Translations under genes and position numbers: made by a program | Notes under the pieces: model-generated | Database searches by the model: none | Told to the model about the DNA's origin: nothing | Seen by the model: only the letters and a program-made list of their open reading frames with translations | From: Paracentrotus lividus | Lineage: Eukaryota > Echinodermata > Echinoidea > Camarodonta > Echinidae | Length of the DNA stretch: 64,000 nt | Direction of reading: 5' to 3' | Assembly: GCA_940671915.1 (NCBI GenBank) | Contig: CALNVZ010003430.1 | Location: 14,367,110 to 14,431,109 of the forward strand | In this document: positions 1 through 11,300 of the stretch, piece by piece | Numbering within the stretch: the first letter of the stretch is position 1 | How the letters are laid out: every line of letters begins with the position of its first letter

Positions 1-2144
1 GTGAGAATCAAAGATCTCTGTCTTCATAAACACTGTTTATACATCTGGAACATAATTTCTAAGAATCTTAGAAATGATATTCCAGATATCATAAGAACTG
101 ATTGCCAAACTATTTTCTCAAGCATTGTCACGGTTCATTATTATTCTTTTTTCCTGTACACATTTCAAGTGATGAAAAGGAAGTTTGTTTTTTTCAACAT
201 ATCAAAGCTCAAGAGCACTTTTTAAATCTGTGATTCTGTAAACAAAGCAAGCATTTCCTTCGTACTTTACCCCGGCCCGTTTTGTATGAAAGTAAACAAA
301 ATATATAGTATTAAAAAAAAATTAAAAAAATAGAACTTATTTCTTTCCCGTATTACAACTTTACAAAAACTAAAGTCTGTATAATTCAACCATATCAGTA
401 CCCCGTTTACTAAAACCCGTGGGACACTTGAAAATTAACCTAAGCATTATTTATTTATTTGGCAATCGTTTTATGTCAAAACGTGAGATGTTACAGATTT
501 TTAACGAAACAGGCATGCGATTTTAGATGTATGTTTATTCACGCTAAAATAGTTCCTCCACTAAGGCAAGTCTTAATCATATGCATATATGCAATTCCCC
601 CAAAATGTCCCACTTACCCCACTGTCCCACTAACCCCACTTTACCCTTTAAAAATATTTTCTACACGTCATCAAAACACAAATCAAATGATAAATTTCTC
701 CTATTCAATTTAATCAAAAACTTGATCAATCTATCAATCTTTATGAAAACTACTTAAATAAAATCAAATTGCTCTACATGTAGACCATAATTATTAGGCC
801 CTAATTTATACATCGACAATCCTGACACTTACGTTATACAGTATAACACACAAGTCTATATAGACGCCTTGCAGTCATATCTAGGCATTAAAAGGGGTTT
901 GTTTACCTAAATACAGTCACGTTGAATGACAGAGAGGATCGCGTGTATTTGTATAGGTAATAATGATTCACCATGGCGTGGTACACAATCATAATAAGAC
1001 TGCGTGGTTGTGTCAGGTCATAATAATAAAAAACATCAGCGTTGAAAACGTGATTGTGCAATATTTTGAAATCGTGTGCTGTTACGTTTGAAACAATATC
1101 ACAACCATCATTACCATATTGCGTAAGAAAATTGTAATAATTGAAAGTTTGATAATGACGGTTATTGCATTGACGAAAATGATGGGTCGTCTAGCTGTAA
1201 CGGGACTTTCTTAGAAATCATCCACACGGAAAGGGATTTATTAAAGTGATCATGTCAACATTCATACAATTCATGAACAGATGAAAGGACATTAGTAGTC
1301 GGAATAGCAAAGAAATTCTGTTGAATATTGCTAAAAGTAATCTCATAATGTTACTTTGCATGCATAGATAGATATGTGAGAGAAATTAAGTTGCAGTTAT
1401 TCAAGGAATTCTGGCGAAATTTAGTGCTTTAGCCCAAGATGTACCCAATACACTCGTTAAACTCTGCGAAATGCTCAACTTCTCCGCGCACAACGAGCGC
1501 GGCTTTAAAATCATAGACATAGTATATACCTACAACAAGTCACCTTTGCGTTTCGTGGAGGAGCAAATCTAATCCATATTCGATTCATATACGTTTCTGC
1601 GGGTAGTTGGGGTGAAGAAAAAAAACGATGCCCACTTCATTTGAGACAAGTGTGTGTTTTTTTTTTGTGTGTGTGTGTGTGTTTGTTTTAGTTTTTTAAT
1701 AATGTCAGCATTTTCTGGATCAAATTTGCTCAAATAAACGGTGAACATATTCAAAATTAGTGGTCTAAGATCGTACTTAATATGAAAAGCGATATATCTC
1801 ACCTTCCTAATTAATCTCTTTAAATCATGTTTATGCAATCAGTGTTTGGGAGGTCGTAGACATTCCCAAATTTAGCTCTAACCAGTTTGAAACTACATCA
1901 GTATAATATTCGTATTTAAATGTATGCCTATTTGCTGAATATATTTCATAATATTTAATAAATGAAATTCTAGGCCGACGCTTTTAAATAATTAACTACT
2001 TTTAATTGCTTTTGTTCTTTTTCTACAACTTAATAAATATGATCTGTTGTAACAATTAAAGAATAGAAACAATTGCAATATAGCAATATTCTCAAAATAA
2101 GGGAAATAGAGAATAATAAACGTAATAGGAAATTTATTTTACAC
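1..2144. other. Upstream non-coding DNA
   Basis: No coding region is supported here. The short open frames lack protein-like composition and have no splice context. A (GT)n run lies at about 1658-1683. Positions 395-650 hold several CCCAC/GTGGGAC words in both orientations, possibly a decayed inverted-repeat element, but I could not define its ends. Confidence 0.6.
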
Positions 2145-3068
2145 TAGGGTACATGCAGGTAATATGGGCCAGCAGGTAATATGAATATGGGCCACCTGAA
2201 GCAAATCATGTCGTGACCGTCGACCAGTGACCAGTGACCGGTGTGAGCATCATAATGTTGTTCATATGAACTTTATACGAAAATATATCGTCGTGAGAGC
2301 ATCTGATGCCGAAATTTCTCTGAGAAAATTGCTGAAAACCAACAAGACAGGTAAAACCTACGGCATTTTTTTACCCTGATGTAACATTTGATATTTCACA
2401 GAATGTGATGGTGAAAGAGTGTTTGAGTAGGTAACCTCAATTGTTTTGTATATTTAGTAAGCTTATAGTTTCATTTTGATCATACTAGCGTGTACAGGTC
2501 AATTTGTCGTAGTGAAGGGGTGCAATGTGGCATTGAATGCTTGGCTGACACAGCAACATTAGTGCAGGTAATATGGGCCATCAAAAATGGCGGAAATGAT
2601 TCTGGTACTTCGTATTGGGATGAAGCATCAATCTCTTTGCTACGATTTTTTGGGTATTTTCACAGTATATAATCAATATAAATAACTTATTGTAGGCCTA
2701 TATTGACTCGTATAATGAAAATAATATTTAAATAATATTTAAATAAAGAAATTTAAAAAAAAATTAAAGAATAAAGAAAATTTAAGAAAATTCCAGACAT
2801 GGTAGAGTCATTGTAGTTTTTAAATCATACATTAAATACATGTGCCCATATTACCTGCACATGCAGGTAATATGGGCACTTTGGTAATGACGTCAACATT
2901 TGCATATTGCAGACAGGGGGGTTGGTGATAATTGTTTTTCTTCACAATAAAAGTTAGAGCAGTAGTTAGTGATTCATATAAACAAAGATTAGACTGTGTG
3001 TCATTTTGTAATTTTATGCAAATTAGGCAAATGAGCTTAGGGGGCCCATATTACCTGCATGTACCCTA
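2145..3068. mobile_element. TIR element with repeated GCAGGTAATATGGGC motif (non-autonomous)
   Basis: The two ends are perfect inverted repeats of 26 bp. The left end starts TAGGGTACATGCAGGTAATA at 2145, and its exact reverse complement ends at 3068. Reading the outermost TA as the target duplication, the borders fit a TA-inserting (Tc1/mariner-like) element, but this class assignment is an inference. The core word GCAGGTAATATGGGC or its complement also occurs inside, near 2567 and as a back-to-back inverted pair around 2843-2878. The 924-bp body has no transposase-like frame, so it is probably non-autonomous. It lies about 1 kb upstream of the CBX promoter. Confidence 0.75.
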
Positions 3069-3929
3069 TTTAAGAAAAAAATCAATTAGGGGTTTATATT
3101 TTTGTACACCAAAAGAAAGGGAGTTTTACTTTGTGGTCTACATCTAAAAATATCATTTAAAATGTTACGCAACTTCCACGTTCTCAGATGGGGAAAGATG
3201 ACTCTTTCACCATATCTTTACACCAAAATAAGTGCCATGCATTAGTTGGCTATCAAATTTTTCAAAAACTCTAAAATACAACTGCAACAATGATAGATAA
3301 AACCAAAATTTTAATTCCTAAATCCCGTTTCTAACCGTGCTATCAGGAAATAGAAGAGTAGTTATTAAATGGCTACAATCGATGTATCATTAAAAAATGA
3401 ATAAATAAAAAAAATAATAATAAAAAGACAACAAAGCAGATATGCGATGGTATATCTGCTTTGTAAACTACTTGTACATTGTATCGTGGAGGCAGGAAAC
3501 TTGTAATGAGATGATTTTCTGTTCATTAACTTTTCCTTGCAGTTTTAGTTAACAAAAAGGAAGCTATTAATATGTTTCACAATACGTTATTGTGTTGTGC
3601 GAGTGACCGAAAATATAATATTATTTTCCCTCTATAGACTGTAGTATTGACCCAGGTACAGTTTTGTAAATGGCGATATTCATTCACATGACATTTTCGA
3701 GAAACATTTGCTAGATGATTCGATAAAACCGACTTGTTTGTTTGTTTGTTTCATTGTTTGTTTGTTTGTTTGGTTTTTTTTTATACTTTTTTCATTATTA
3801 TCATAACTGTAACACAGAAAGGTTATTTTCAAGTAATATTGGTCGTTTTGATAGATAAAACTTAGTATTCCCTTTATTTCGAGGTCATATCAAACTGTTT
3901 TCTCAGTCAGCAACCATTGCCCCCTAACT
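3069..3929. other. Upstream non-coding DNA
   Basis: No gene is visible. It contains a (TTTG)n tract around 3737-3775 and AT-rich sequence leading to the CBX promoter. Confidence 0.6.
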
Positions 3930-4060
3930 ATTGGGCCATCAGATTTATGAATGACGTCATTGGTGAATAGTAAACACTCCCAAATGCGTGACGTCACGCG
4001 AAGCGACGCATCTAGAGGGGTATATAATAACCTGACCTCGCTGGGAATGTTTACTTCATT
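3930..4060 (+). promoter_or_regulatory. Putative CBX core promoter: two CREs, inverted CCAAT boxes, TATA box
   Basis: Several classical elements cluster here. Inverted CCAAT boxes (ATTGG) are at 3930-3934 and 3959-3963. Perfect CREB/ATF-type TGACGTCA sites are at 3952-3959, inside the 12-bp palindrome AATGACGTCATT, and at 3989-3996, inside the 14-bp palindrome GCGTGACGTCACGC. A TATA box, TATATAATAA, is at 4021-4030. An initiator-like TTCATTATT follows at about 4055, the expected distance downstream. The block sits directly upstream of a GC-richer leader that runs to the CBX start codon. That this is the promoter in use, and that CREB/ATF factors bind it, are inferences from motif order and spacing. 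Confidence 0.6.
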
Positions 4061-4787
4061 ATTCAACGGCAGCTGAAGCTTGAAGAACAGACGGTACGCT
4101 CCCCGAACAAGAAGATCAGATTTAGCAGCGGTTTAGATAGGTGCAAAGTGTGCGGTTAGAGTTGTGTGCGTTATATTGTGTGTGCGAGTGTGTGTGTGTG
4201 CCGCACGTGTCTGTGTGTGTCAATGAACTGCCGAGGGTTTCGCACAGCCTGGCACAGCCGTTGGCTTTCGTGCGCAAAGGGAAAACGGTGGCTGCTGAGC
4301 TGCTGTTGCTGGCTTCGGGTTGGCTATTAGGAGGCGTGCCAGACACAACGATCGCATTTAGCTTTGAAACCGCGCTGTTGTTATCAGCACTCATTCGCCC
4401 GTTACACTTCAAATAAGTCTGCGATCGTCTAGCCGAGCAGACAGACAATCCGTGAAAAACTCGGCGGGGACTGAGCATTAACCATTCCCGAGCCGAGGTG
4501 GCGGTGTTTCTGTTTGAAGAAAGGAAGACCTAACTCGTTGAGGCGGGGAAGATTCTGACATCCCTCGGATCGATCAATTGATCCATCTCAAGATAAGGAT
4601 ACACTTGCCTGGATTTTAATTACTGTTGGAAATATATCACTTGTAATTGTACAGCGGTGTCTTCAACTCTCCATCTATCTCTATCAACCTTGATCAATAT
4701 TGGATATTAAAATTGGAATAAATCATTCTTCTATAACAATCATTTTCATCGTCTGGCAGCATCGCGTGTCATTCTCCTGAACAAAAA
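4056..4787 (+). other. Putative CBX 5' untranslated leader
   Basis: This is the interval between the predicted start site and the CBX ATG. It is richer in GC and CpG than the flanks, especially around 4060-4520. In the CBX frame, a TAA at 4734-4736 precedes the ATG without an intervening Met codon, so coding cannot extend upstream on an unspliced leader. A 5' UTR intron cannot be excluded. Confidence 0.5.
4223..4330 (+). other. Upstream ORF in CBX leader (35 codons)
   Basis: An ATG at 4223 opens a 35-codon frame that ends in TAG at 4328-4330, well before the CBX ATG at 4788. The predicted peptide is Trp-, Cys- and Arg-rich (starts MNCRGFRTAWHSR) and resembles no family I know. If transcription starts near 4056, ribosomes would meet this frame first, so it could dampen CBX translation. 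This depends on the predicted start site and on the absence of a leader intron. Confidence 0.35.
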
Positions 4788-4847
4788 ATGATGGAGGCTG
4801 ATCAAATCTTCACGGCAGACTGTATCAAGAAAAGGAGAATAAGAGGG
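4788..4847 (+). CDS. CBX: CBX/Polycomb chromobox protein, exon 1 (residues 1-20)
   Basis: This exon encodes the start of a 318-residue Polycomb-class chromobox protein. The reading starts ATG ATG GAG; either Met could initiate, and an in-frame TAA at 4734 limits the start upstream. Residues 7-20 (IFTADCIKKRRIRG) form the first chromodomain strand. Phe8 aligns with the first aromatic-cage residue (Tyr26 in Drosophila Pc, Phe11 in CBX7). The basic KKRR run matches the KKRVRKG region of CBX proteins. The exon ends after a complete GGG codon (phase 0) at a consensus donor GTAAGT (4848). In known family members the chromodomain binds trimethylated H3 tails, mainly H3K27me3, and brings PRC1 to chromatin in the nucleus. 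Confidence 0.9.
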
Positions 4848-5259
4848 GTAAGTTGAATTATGAGTTATGATTAGAATTTTTTTAAATATTATTCGAGGTG
4901 ACGGTTTAGAATATGAGATGCCTCGTCTCCAGTGTCACTGACGTTAAACAAAACATAACCGTTACGATGAGAATGTGGGTGGGTGGCCTAGAGGGTGTGT
5001 AAATAATATGAATGTTATGTTTTAAATGTATATGGATGGGTAATGTTCGTCTCGCTTTAGAGATCATGAATTATCCATTATTGATAGCCATTTTCCTCCG
5101 AGCTCTGTTAGGGGTCTCGAGCCTAGAGATACGTCTTTATGAGCAACTGATGACTTGACGCCTTTTTCATAAATAATTACAGTTTGTATGTTAATGAAAA
5201 TGTGGTTGTGTGTGTTGAATTCTTTTGAAAAATAGAAAGAGATAAAGGGAAACATTGAC

Positions 5260-5298
<39 letters not shown>

Positions 5299-5933
5299 GA
5301 GAGAGAGGCAGAGTGAGAGAGGGATGATGCTGTCTTCTGCATCATGAAGTGAGATACTACATTCAAACTCAGCGTGTGGATGCCTAGACGGGGATATTCT
5401 ATTTGCCCTGAGGCCTTCAAGAAGGTGTGAAAAGCCACCATTTAAACGGTGTATCGGTGATTAGGGTAAACGGAGTGAGGATTGTATACACTTTGCGGTG
5501 CGTGATAATGATAGGGTTGATAAATGTCTGTATGGATTAGAAGGCTTACTTGCTGAAGGCCAAGTACATGTATTTGGCATGGTAATTTAACCGTTTCATA
5601 TTTTGCATGCTTGTTTCGGTAATAGTATAATGCGATATTAATTTTACTCATTGTTTTTGTTGCCATCTTAAAGTTACCTCGTTTGTTCTTTTGCCCCCCC
5701 CCCCCCCTATTGGTCAGGGGTGGCAACATTATCTCATAAATATTTAAAACATATCGGCCTTTAGAGTGTTTATTTCTTTTAATTTTACAATACAGCATTT
5801 ATTTTTCCAGATTTAGCAAGGAATAATGTTAGATTTTACTCTGCGCATGTATAGGCCTATGTTATAGAGCCCAATATATATCTGATTGTATAGCTTCACT
5901 TATTGGTTCCGTTTTTAATTAAATATATATATA

Positions 5934-5966
<33 letters not shown>

Positions 5967-7212
5967 CATTTCTTTAAAAATAAATAAATTGGCCATTCAT
6001 GCATTAACTCGATCCTAAATTTGTATTTTGATGAAGACTGTTGATTATTAGTTTGGTAAACACCCCTGTAATTACTTAGGACGTGGTGAAGGTAAAACCA
6101 AACCCGTCCAAATCCCATAAAATGCTCAAATTATTCCAACTTATTCGAAAATCTGTCAAAACAGGTTGTCAGCAAACGATGGAGTTCTCCCTTTAATACT
6201 CCCACGCTTATACGAACAGATTTACACATACCCTTATCCAAACTCTTTTAAAGTGAAGAAAATTCTACGTTCTATTAAACTCCAGGGCAGTTCTGAGAAA
6301 ACATTGCAGTGACAAACAGTACCCTAAAACCGCAAGAGATAAATATCTGAATTGAGAAGGAAATATATATTTCCAGGGAACAAATTGTATTCATTTCAAT
6401 GCGAATGTTAATTTTGAAGCCTTGGGCGAACTATGGATGTATTAATTCATAATCTCTACGAAGCTGTTATTGTAATGCTGTCAAAGTGCTATTAAACTGA
6501 TCGCTTTGCTAAATTAATGATTTTATTTCTCGTTGGATGACGGACTAAACACTAATTGATGTCTTGCCTAATTCATTAGGTCATTGTGAATGAATTTCAA
6601 TTAGATATGACCCTCGTTCACCAAAACGTTTATTTTTTTTATAATTGACTTAATGATTATTATTATTACTAATATTAATCATAATTCCTCGATAATCATG
6701 GCATTGGGTACTATTTCATCATAATCATCTCGGTGGTGTAATAATCCTCCGATATTACAACCCAGAGCGTGATTCAGCATTAGATGATCATTACAACATG
6801 TATGGTTGGTCAGCGTCGAAAAGAGTTGAGATCGAATTATTGTTCCCATCTCTAATCTCATGATTATAATCATCCAGACCCGATCTGTGAGAAGAACCAG
6901 CTGACTCATTTAATAAACTGATAATGGCATGGTAATTGTGTTCCATCGTGATAATCGCCCACTTCTAAAAAGCACCCCCAAAAAAAAATTTAAAAGAAAG
7001 AAAGAAAGAAAGAAATCAGTATACGTGGCAATGTCATTAAACGATTTAATTATTCAGAAAACAAAATCTTAAAATACATTAATATTGATGTACCTCCATC
7101 AAATTGTGTTCTTTTATGAGTTGTCATTTTAACATGTTTGGCTTCATATTCAGCATTGTCAGAGTAGGACTTAGACAACAATAATCTTCTTTTCTTGTTT
7201 CTATATTTACAG
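4848..7212 (+). other. CBX: CBX intron 1
   Basis: The intron is bounded by a GTAAGT donor and a TTTCTATATTTACAG acceptor. It contains a (GA)n run at about 5260-5306, a C-homopolymer at 5695-5707, an (AT)n tract at about 5924-5966 and an (AAAG)n tract near 6995-7013. I see no further exon. Confidence 0.75.
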
Positions 7213-7256
7213 GGCAAAGTGCAATACTTGGTGAAATGGCGGGGCTGCTCAAGCAA
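7213..7256 (+). CDS. CBX: CBX/Polycomb chromobox protein, exon 2 (residues 21-35, split codon)
   Basis: This 44-nt exon encodes the chromodomain core GKVQYLVKWRGCSS plus two bases of the Lys35 codon. Trp29 (VKW) aligns with the second cage residue (Trp47 in Pc, Trp32 in CBX7). The residue three places later, a Trp in Pc and CBX7 (KWKGW), is Cys32 here (TGC). The acceptor follows a good pyrimidine tract. Two donors overlap at the 3' end: the GT at 7257 keeps the chromodomain frame into exon 3, and another GT at 7261 would add four bases and shift the frame. I use 7257 because it restores the continuous SSKCNTWEPE sequence. Confidence 0.9.
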
Positions 7257-8096
7257 GTAAGTAAATGTGATAATTGAAAATTGTTTATCGAAGATGAGAT
7301 GTATCAAATTCCAAGCTCAATTATTTTAGCAATGTGTTCAAAAATCAGGTTTTTGCGAAATGAGAAGCCTTTTACTGCAACACATCATTATGATCATTGT
7401 GCTCCAGTCTTGCCTTTTTAGAACTTGCATAGGGGAGGAGTTGCCATGTTATTATATGTCACATATAAAGTGCCAAAATAATTTTTTTTATACGCACTGG
7501 ATCGAGGTTCAAAATGTTCCACAGCTTTTGACCGAAACGTCGATTGCTTGGGCTTGCTTCTTTAGTTCGTATAATGATTATCATATTCTGTATGCATGCA
7601 TTGCCCAATATAGCAGAAGCATTTTTGTACGTATTACGCGAAGCGTATATGCCTATTGTTCTAATAAACAATTCAATATAATTGAAGTTGTCACATGGCC
7701 ACACAAGTCCCTGGTGTGGAAAGGGATGCAACGTTACTATGAAAGGTGTTTCTAGGTGTTTCACCTTTCAATAATGAGTTTATTATACTGTCTTTTATAA
7801 AGTGGGGTTTATAGAAAGTGGGGTAAACAAAGTTGTCTTTATCATCTTTTGTAGACGGTGGTAAACAAGAGCTTAGTCGAACAGATTCACCTCATTCGGA
7901 TTATGCTCCATTTTTCTACAATGATAAATTGTGATTTTATTGCCTGTCAGCCCGATTATCAGCTTTCAAGAGATTTTCAGAAATTCCTATTTTTCTTGGA
8001 TTTATTGCAAGTTTGATATTCACTCAAACCATGCTAGTATTAAGGATCTGTGATAGAAGGATACTTATTGCAACGCTCAAAACTAAAATTTTAAAA

Positions 8097-8381
8097 GTTG
8101 CCCTGCAGGGCAACCAAATATTTGATTTCCCCCCCGAAATGGTTGCCCGAATGAAAAATCTGGTTGCCCTGCGGGAAAAACAACATAACGACATTGAAGA
8201 TTTGTTTCCATGTAAAAAAAATATATATATATCATAAAAATGTGATTTAAAATACCTAGATTAAAAGGACAGAAAATAATGGCTGGTCAATACATAATAC
8301 TTAGGCCTATTTAATTCCATCATGTTGTATATTACATTTGTTTCGCGCAAACATGGCGGTTGCCGAGTTCGGGCAACTACA
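8097..8381. repeat. GTTGCCC inverted-motif cluster
   Basis: A perfect 18-bp palindrome, GTTGCCCTGCAGGGCAAC, occupies 8097-8114. Further GGTTGCCC words follow at 8141 and 8162, and a looser inverted pair (GGTTGCCGAGTTCGGGCAAC) lies near 8358-8377. This looks like the debris of a small inverted-repeat element. No clear target duplication was found. Confidence 0.35.
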
Positions 8382-11300
8382 TGTACTTTGATCATTTCTT
8401 CAAAATTTTGGTTATTGTGTAACATGTAGTTTTAAATAAGTAATAAACGGTTTGAATCAGAAGCATATAGACAAACATTGCATAATTATTACTACGCCAA
8501 CAAATCTCCCTCGTCCTAGTATTTTAGTCAAAAATGATATTGGGGTTATAATTGGTGATTTATGAAGTTCATATGAATTACTGTTTTTCCCATTACTATC
8601 AAATTGATGCTATTCTTTCTTATTTACCATAAACTCTAGTAAAACATTTCCCTGGTTCTGTATTCCAACATGGTAATACAATAGGTTAACGTGTAAATTA
8701 GCAAACTGTTCATGTTTTTGATACTTTCTTTCCTAATCAATCAAGCTAATTATGAATTAACTTCCTGTATTATATCCATCATTGTATATGCCACACATAT
8801 TTGCTGCCTATGGAACGGATGCGAATAGTCGAACAAACTGCATCGTAATGTGTGCAATATCCATGACCTTATTGAATTTGGGCGTGGCACTTGTTTTGAT
8901 ATTATGAACACGCCCATAATTCATGACTTTGTTTACAATTCGGGTTGGTATATTAATTATTAAGTTTTGGGTTGTCCCCGTGCATGCATCAGAAAAAAAA
9001 AATCATAATAGTGAATAAGCCCTTTATGAACCAAAAAATATTTGTAAACAATTACTTCAATCCAATCAATTCAAATAATATTTATTGGGAATGCCCTACC
9101 GGAATTAACCGGTTAATTCTGTACAAGAGAAAATTAGCCTCAGCTACAAAAATGTAACTTTTCAGTAAAAAGAACATCAAGGAAACGTACTGTAACAACG
9201 TGTGAAAATTGAAGAACATGGCCGTTGAGAGATTCAAGAAGGGACTTCATAACGCGAAATTATGATATTAATAATTCTGGCACCTTCAACATTTCCAGGA
9301 ATTCTCCTTGCAGTCCCAGGACGAAGGTTATTAATTACCTATTCGGAACCTTTCAATTCATAATGACAAATCAGATAACCGATCTTCAGACCACCATTTG
9401 ACAAGGAAGGTGGAAGTGCGGGAAAGAACCGCGGAAGTATAGGATTAACGAATAAATTATGAATTATTCAAGGAAATATCTTCTGACATCGTATTGATTG
9501 AAATGGAAATGACCTTTTTGTCACAAGATGGATGTCACATTGGATAACGAGTGACAGTTGTAGCTTCCTTAATTTCTCCAATGGATCGCACTTTATTGAA
9601 AACTCGTGCTAGTCACGAGTACCTTCGCGCAGTTCAATGAATCGTAACTCCTCGTCCAGATTACACCATTCTTTTTTGTTATTATTTAGTTCAAGCTTTC
9701 GGCCATCATGACTTAAATCAGGCCTATGCCTGAATTTGTTATATTTGAAATTCGTTACCACAATACATTTTGTACAAATATTATACATGTTTATTAAAAG
9801 GAATATTATGAATTACATGACTTAGAATCGTCGGACTCCGCGCCACTATCGGGTCTCCATTTTTGCAGGAAACGGAAGAACAGAGTACAACGGTTCAATA
9901 AAACACATTTCGTTACAAAATCAATTTCCCTAACTTGTCCTGTGGGGTTTGCCTTTTTTGTTTTTTTTTGTTAGCGCCATGTTAGTGCCCTCCAAACGTA
10001 CCCTCACGTTTTCTAAGAAAATCCATGGGGCTCTTCCAGTTTTCGTGAATGGGTATTGGATGTCATGCTCCTATGTGTGATGTACTCCATCAAGTTGAAG
10101 GTCATAAACAGCAGGCAACGCGAGGCATGCTGCGCCCAGATGTAATATTTCTCTGGTTATTTCCACCAACATCATGGGTGTCCTGAAGAGGCGTTTTGGC
10201 CCTAGGGCAAAATAAAATATGTATCATGGGTACTCAATGACCACCGCCGAACCAAAGCGACGTTGAAGACGATAGGCTTGCATTGAAATGCGCATTGTAA
10301 GAAAAATAGTTTCAACCCCTACGCGATTTCGAATTCAGTGTTAGTACAAAATATAAACACCTCGTGTCGTGGCTATGGAAAATGGAAGACATGTGGTAAA
10401 GTAAAAGACCTACTATATTCAAAGAACATTATGTTCAGTCATCACAGTCTTTTCGAAACGATCAAATTGGAATACTGTAGGCCTACGCCTGGAAGTAGGT
10501 TAAACTAGTGCGTTAGGAAAAATGGAAAGTAAAATCCCCCAATTTGAAAACAGAACTTTCAGAGTTTAATTCTGTCACTACCTACCCAATCACGACAAAT
10601 ATAGGAAACAAATTATGAATTATGTTAAGACATTGTGAATTGAACCCAGCGGTCACGGTGCTGCTGCAAACGAGATATTTCCACCAAAGCGTGGCGCAAT
10701 TACAAGTAACCGTCCGGTTCATTTCCAAGAAATCTTACTCTTTCTCTAATTAGCCCTGTCAATCTCGTATGTCAATATTCATTCCTTAAAGAGCAAACGA
10801 CACCGCAACGAAAACCGCAGACTAACACATGAAATAATCTGGAAGCACGGACCATACTACATGTTTGAAGACTGAATAAACATGGACCTCAGTAGTTTCA
10901 TGGAAAATCCTAATCTCCACCTTTAGTTATTTAACTTCAAGGGGCGAGCAAATATAGCATTTATGGCGTAAAGATACACCAAAATACGATTTTAAAAGAA
11001 ATAACGTCCAGATAAAAAAAAAATTGTAGACATTGCCAATAAAACTATCATTAAATACAAACTGATTATATACCTGCAGCTTTATACGATTTATTTTCAC
11101 GAAACGCCAAATTGCTTGTTTCAATAATGTTTACAAATTGCCACATTTACAACTGCAAAGTGCAGATTATAATCTTTTCGTTTTAATGGAAATACATTTT
11201 CGCACCGTTTCTAATCAGATTTATTGGCTGCAATTGAGTGTGACAAAGGTCGGTCGATGAATGGGGCAGGCCAAGGATTGGATAACTTTATTTTACTTCT

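Noticed and set aside
4122..4478. Open frames of 91-118 codons on both strands in the CBX leader
   Set aside because: They overlap each other and the predicted 5' UTR, derive from GT/CA-rich sequence, and show no domain or splice support. Only the ATG-initiated uORF at 4223 is kept, as a low-confidence feature.
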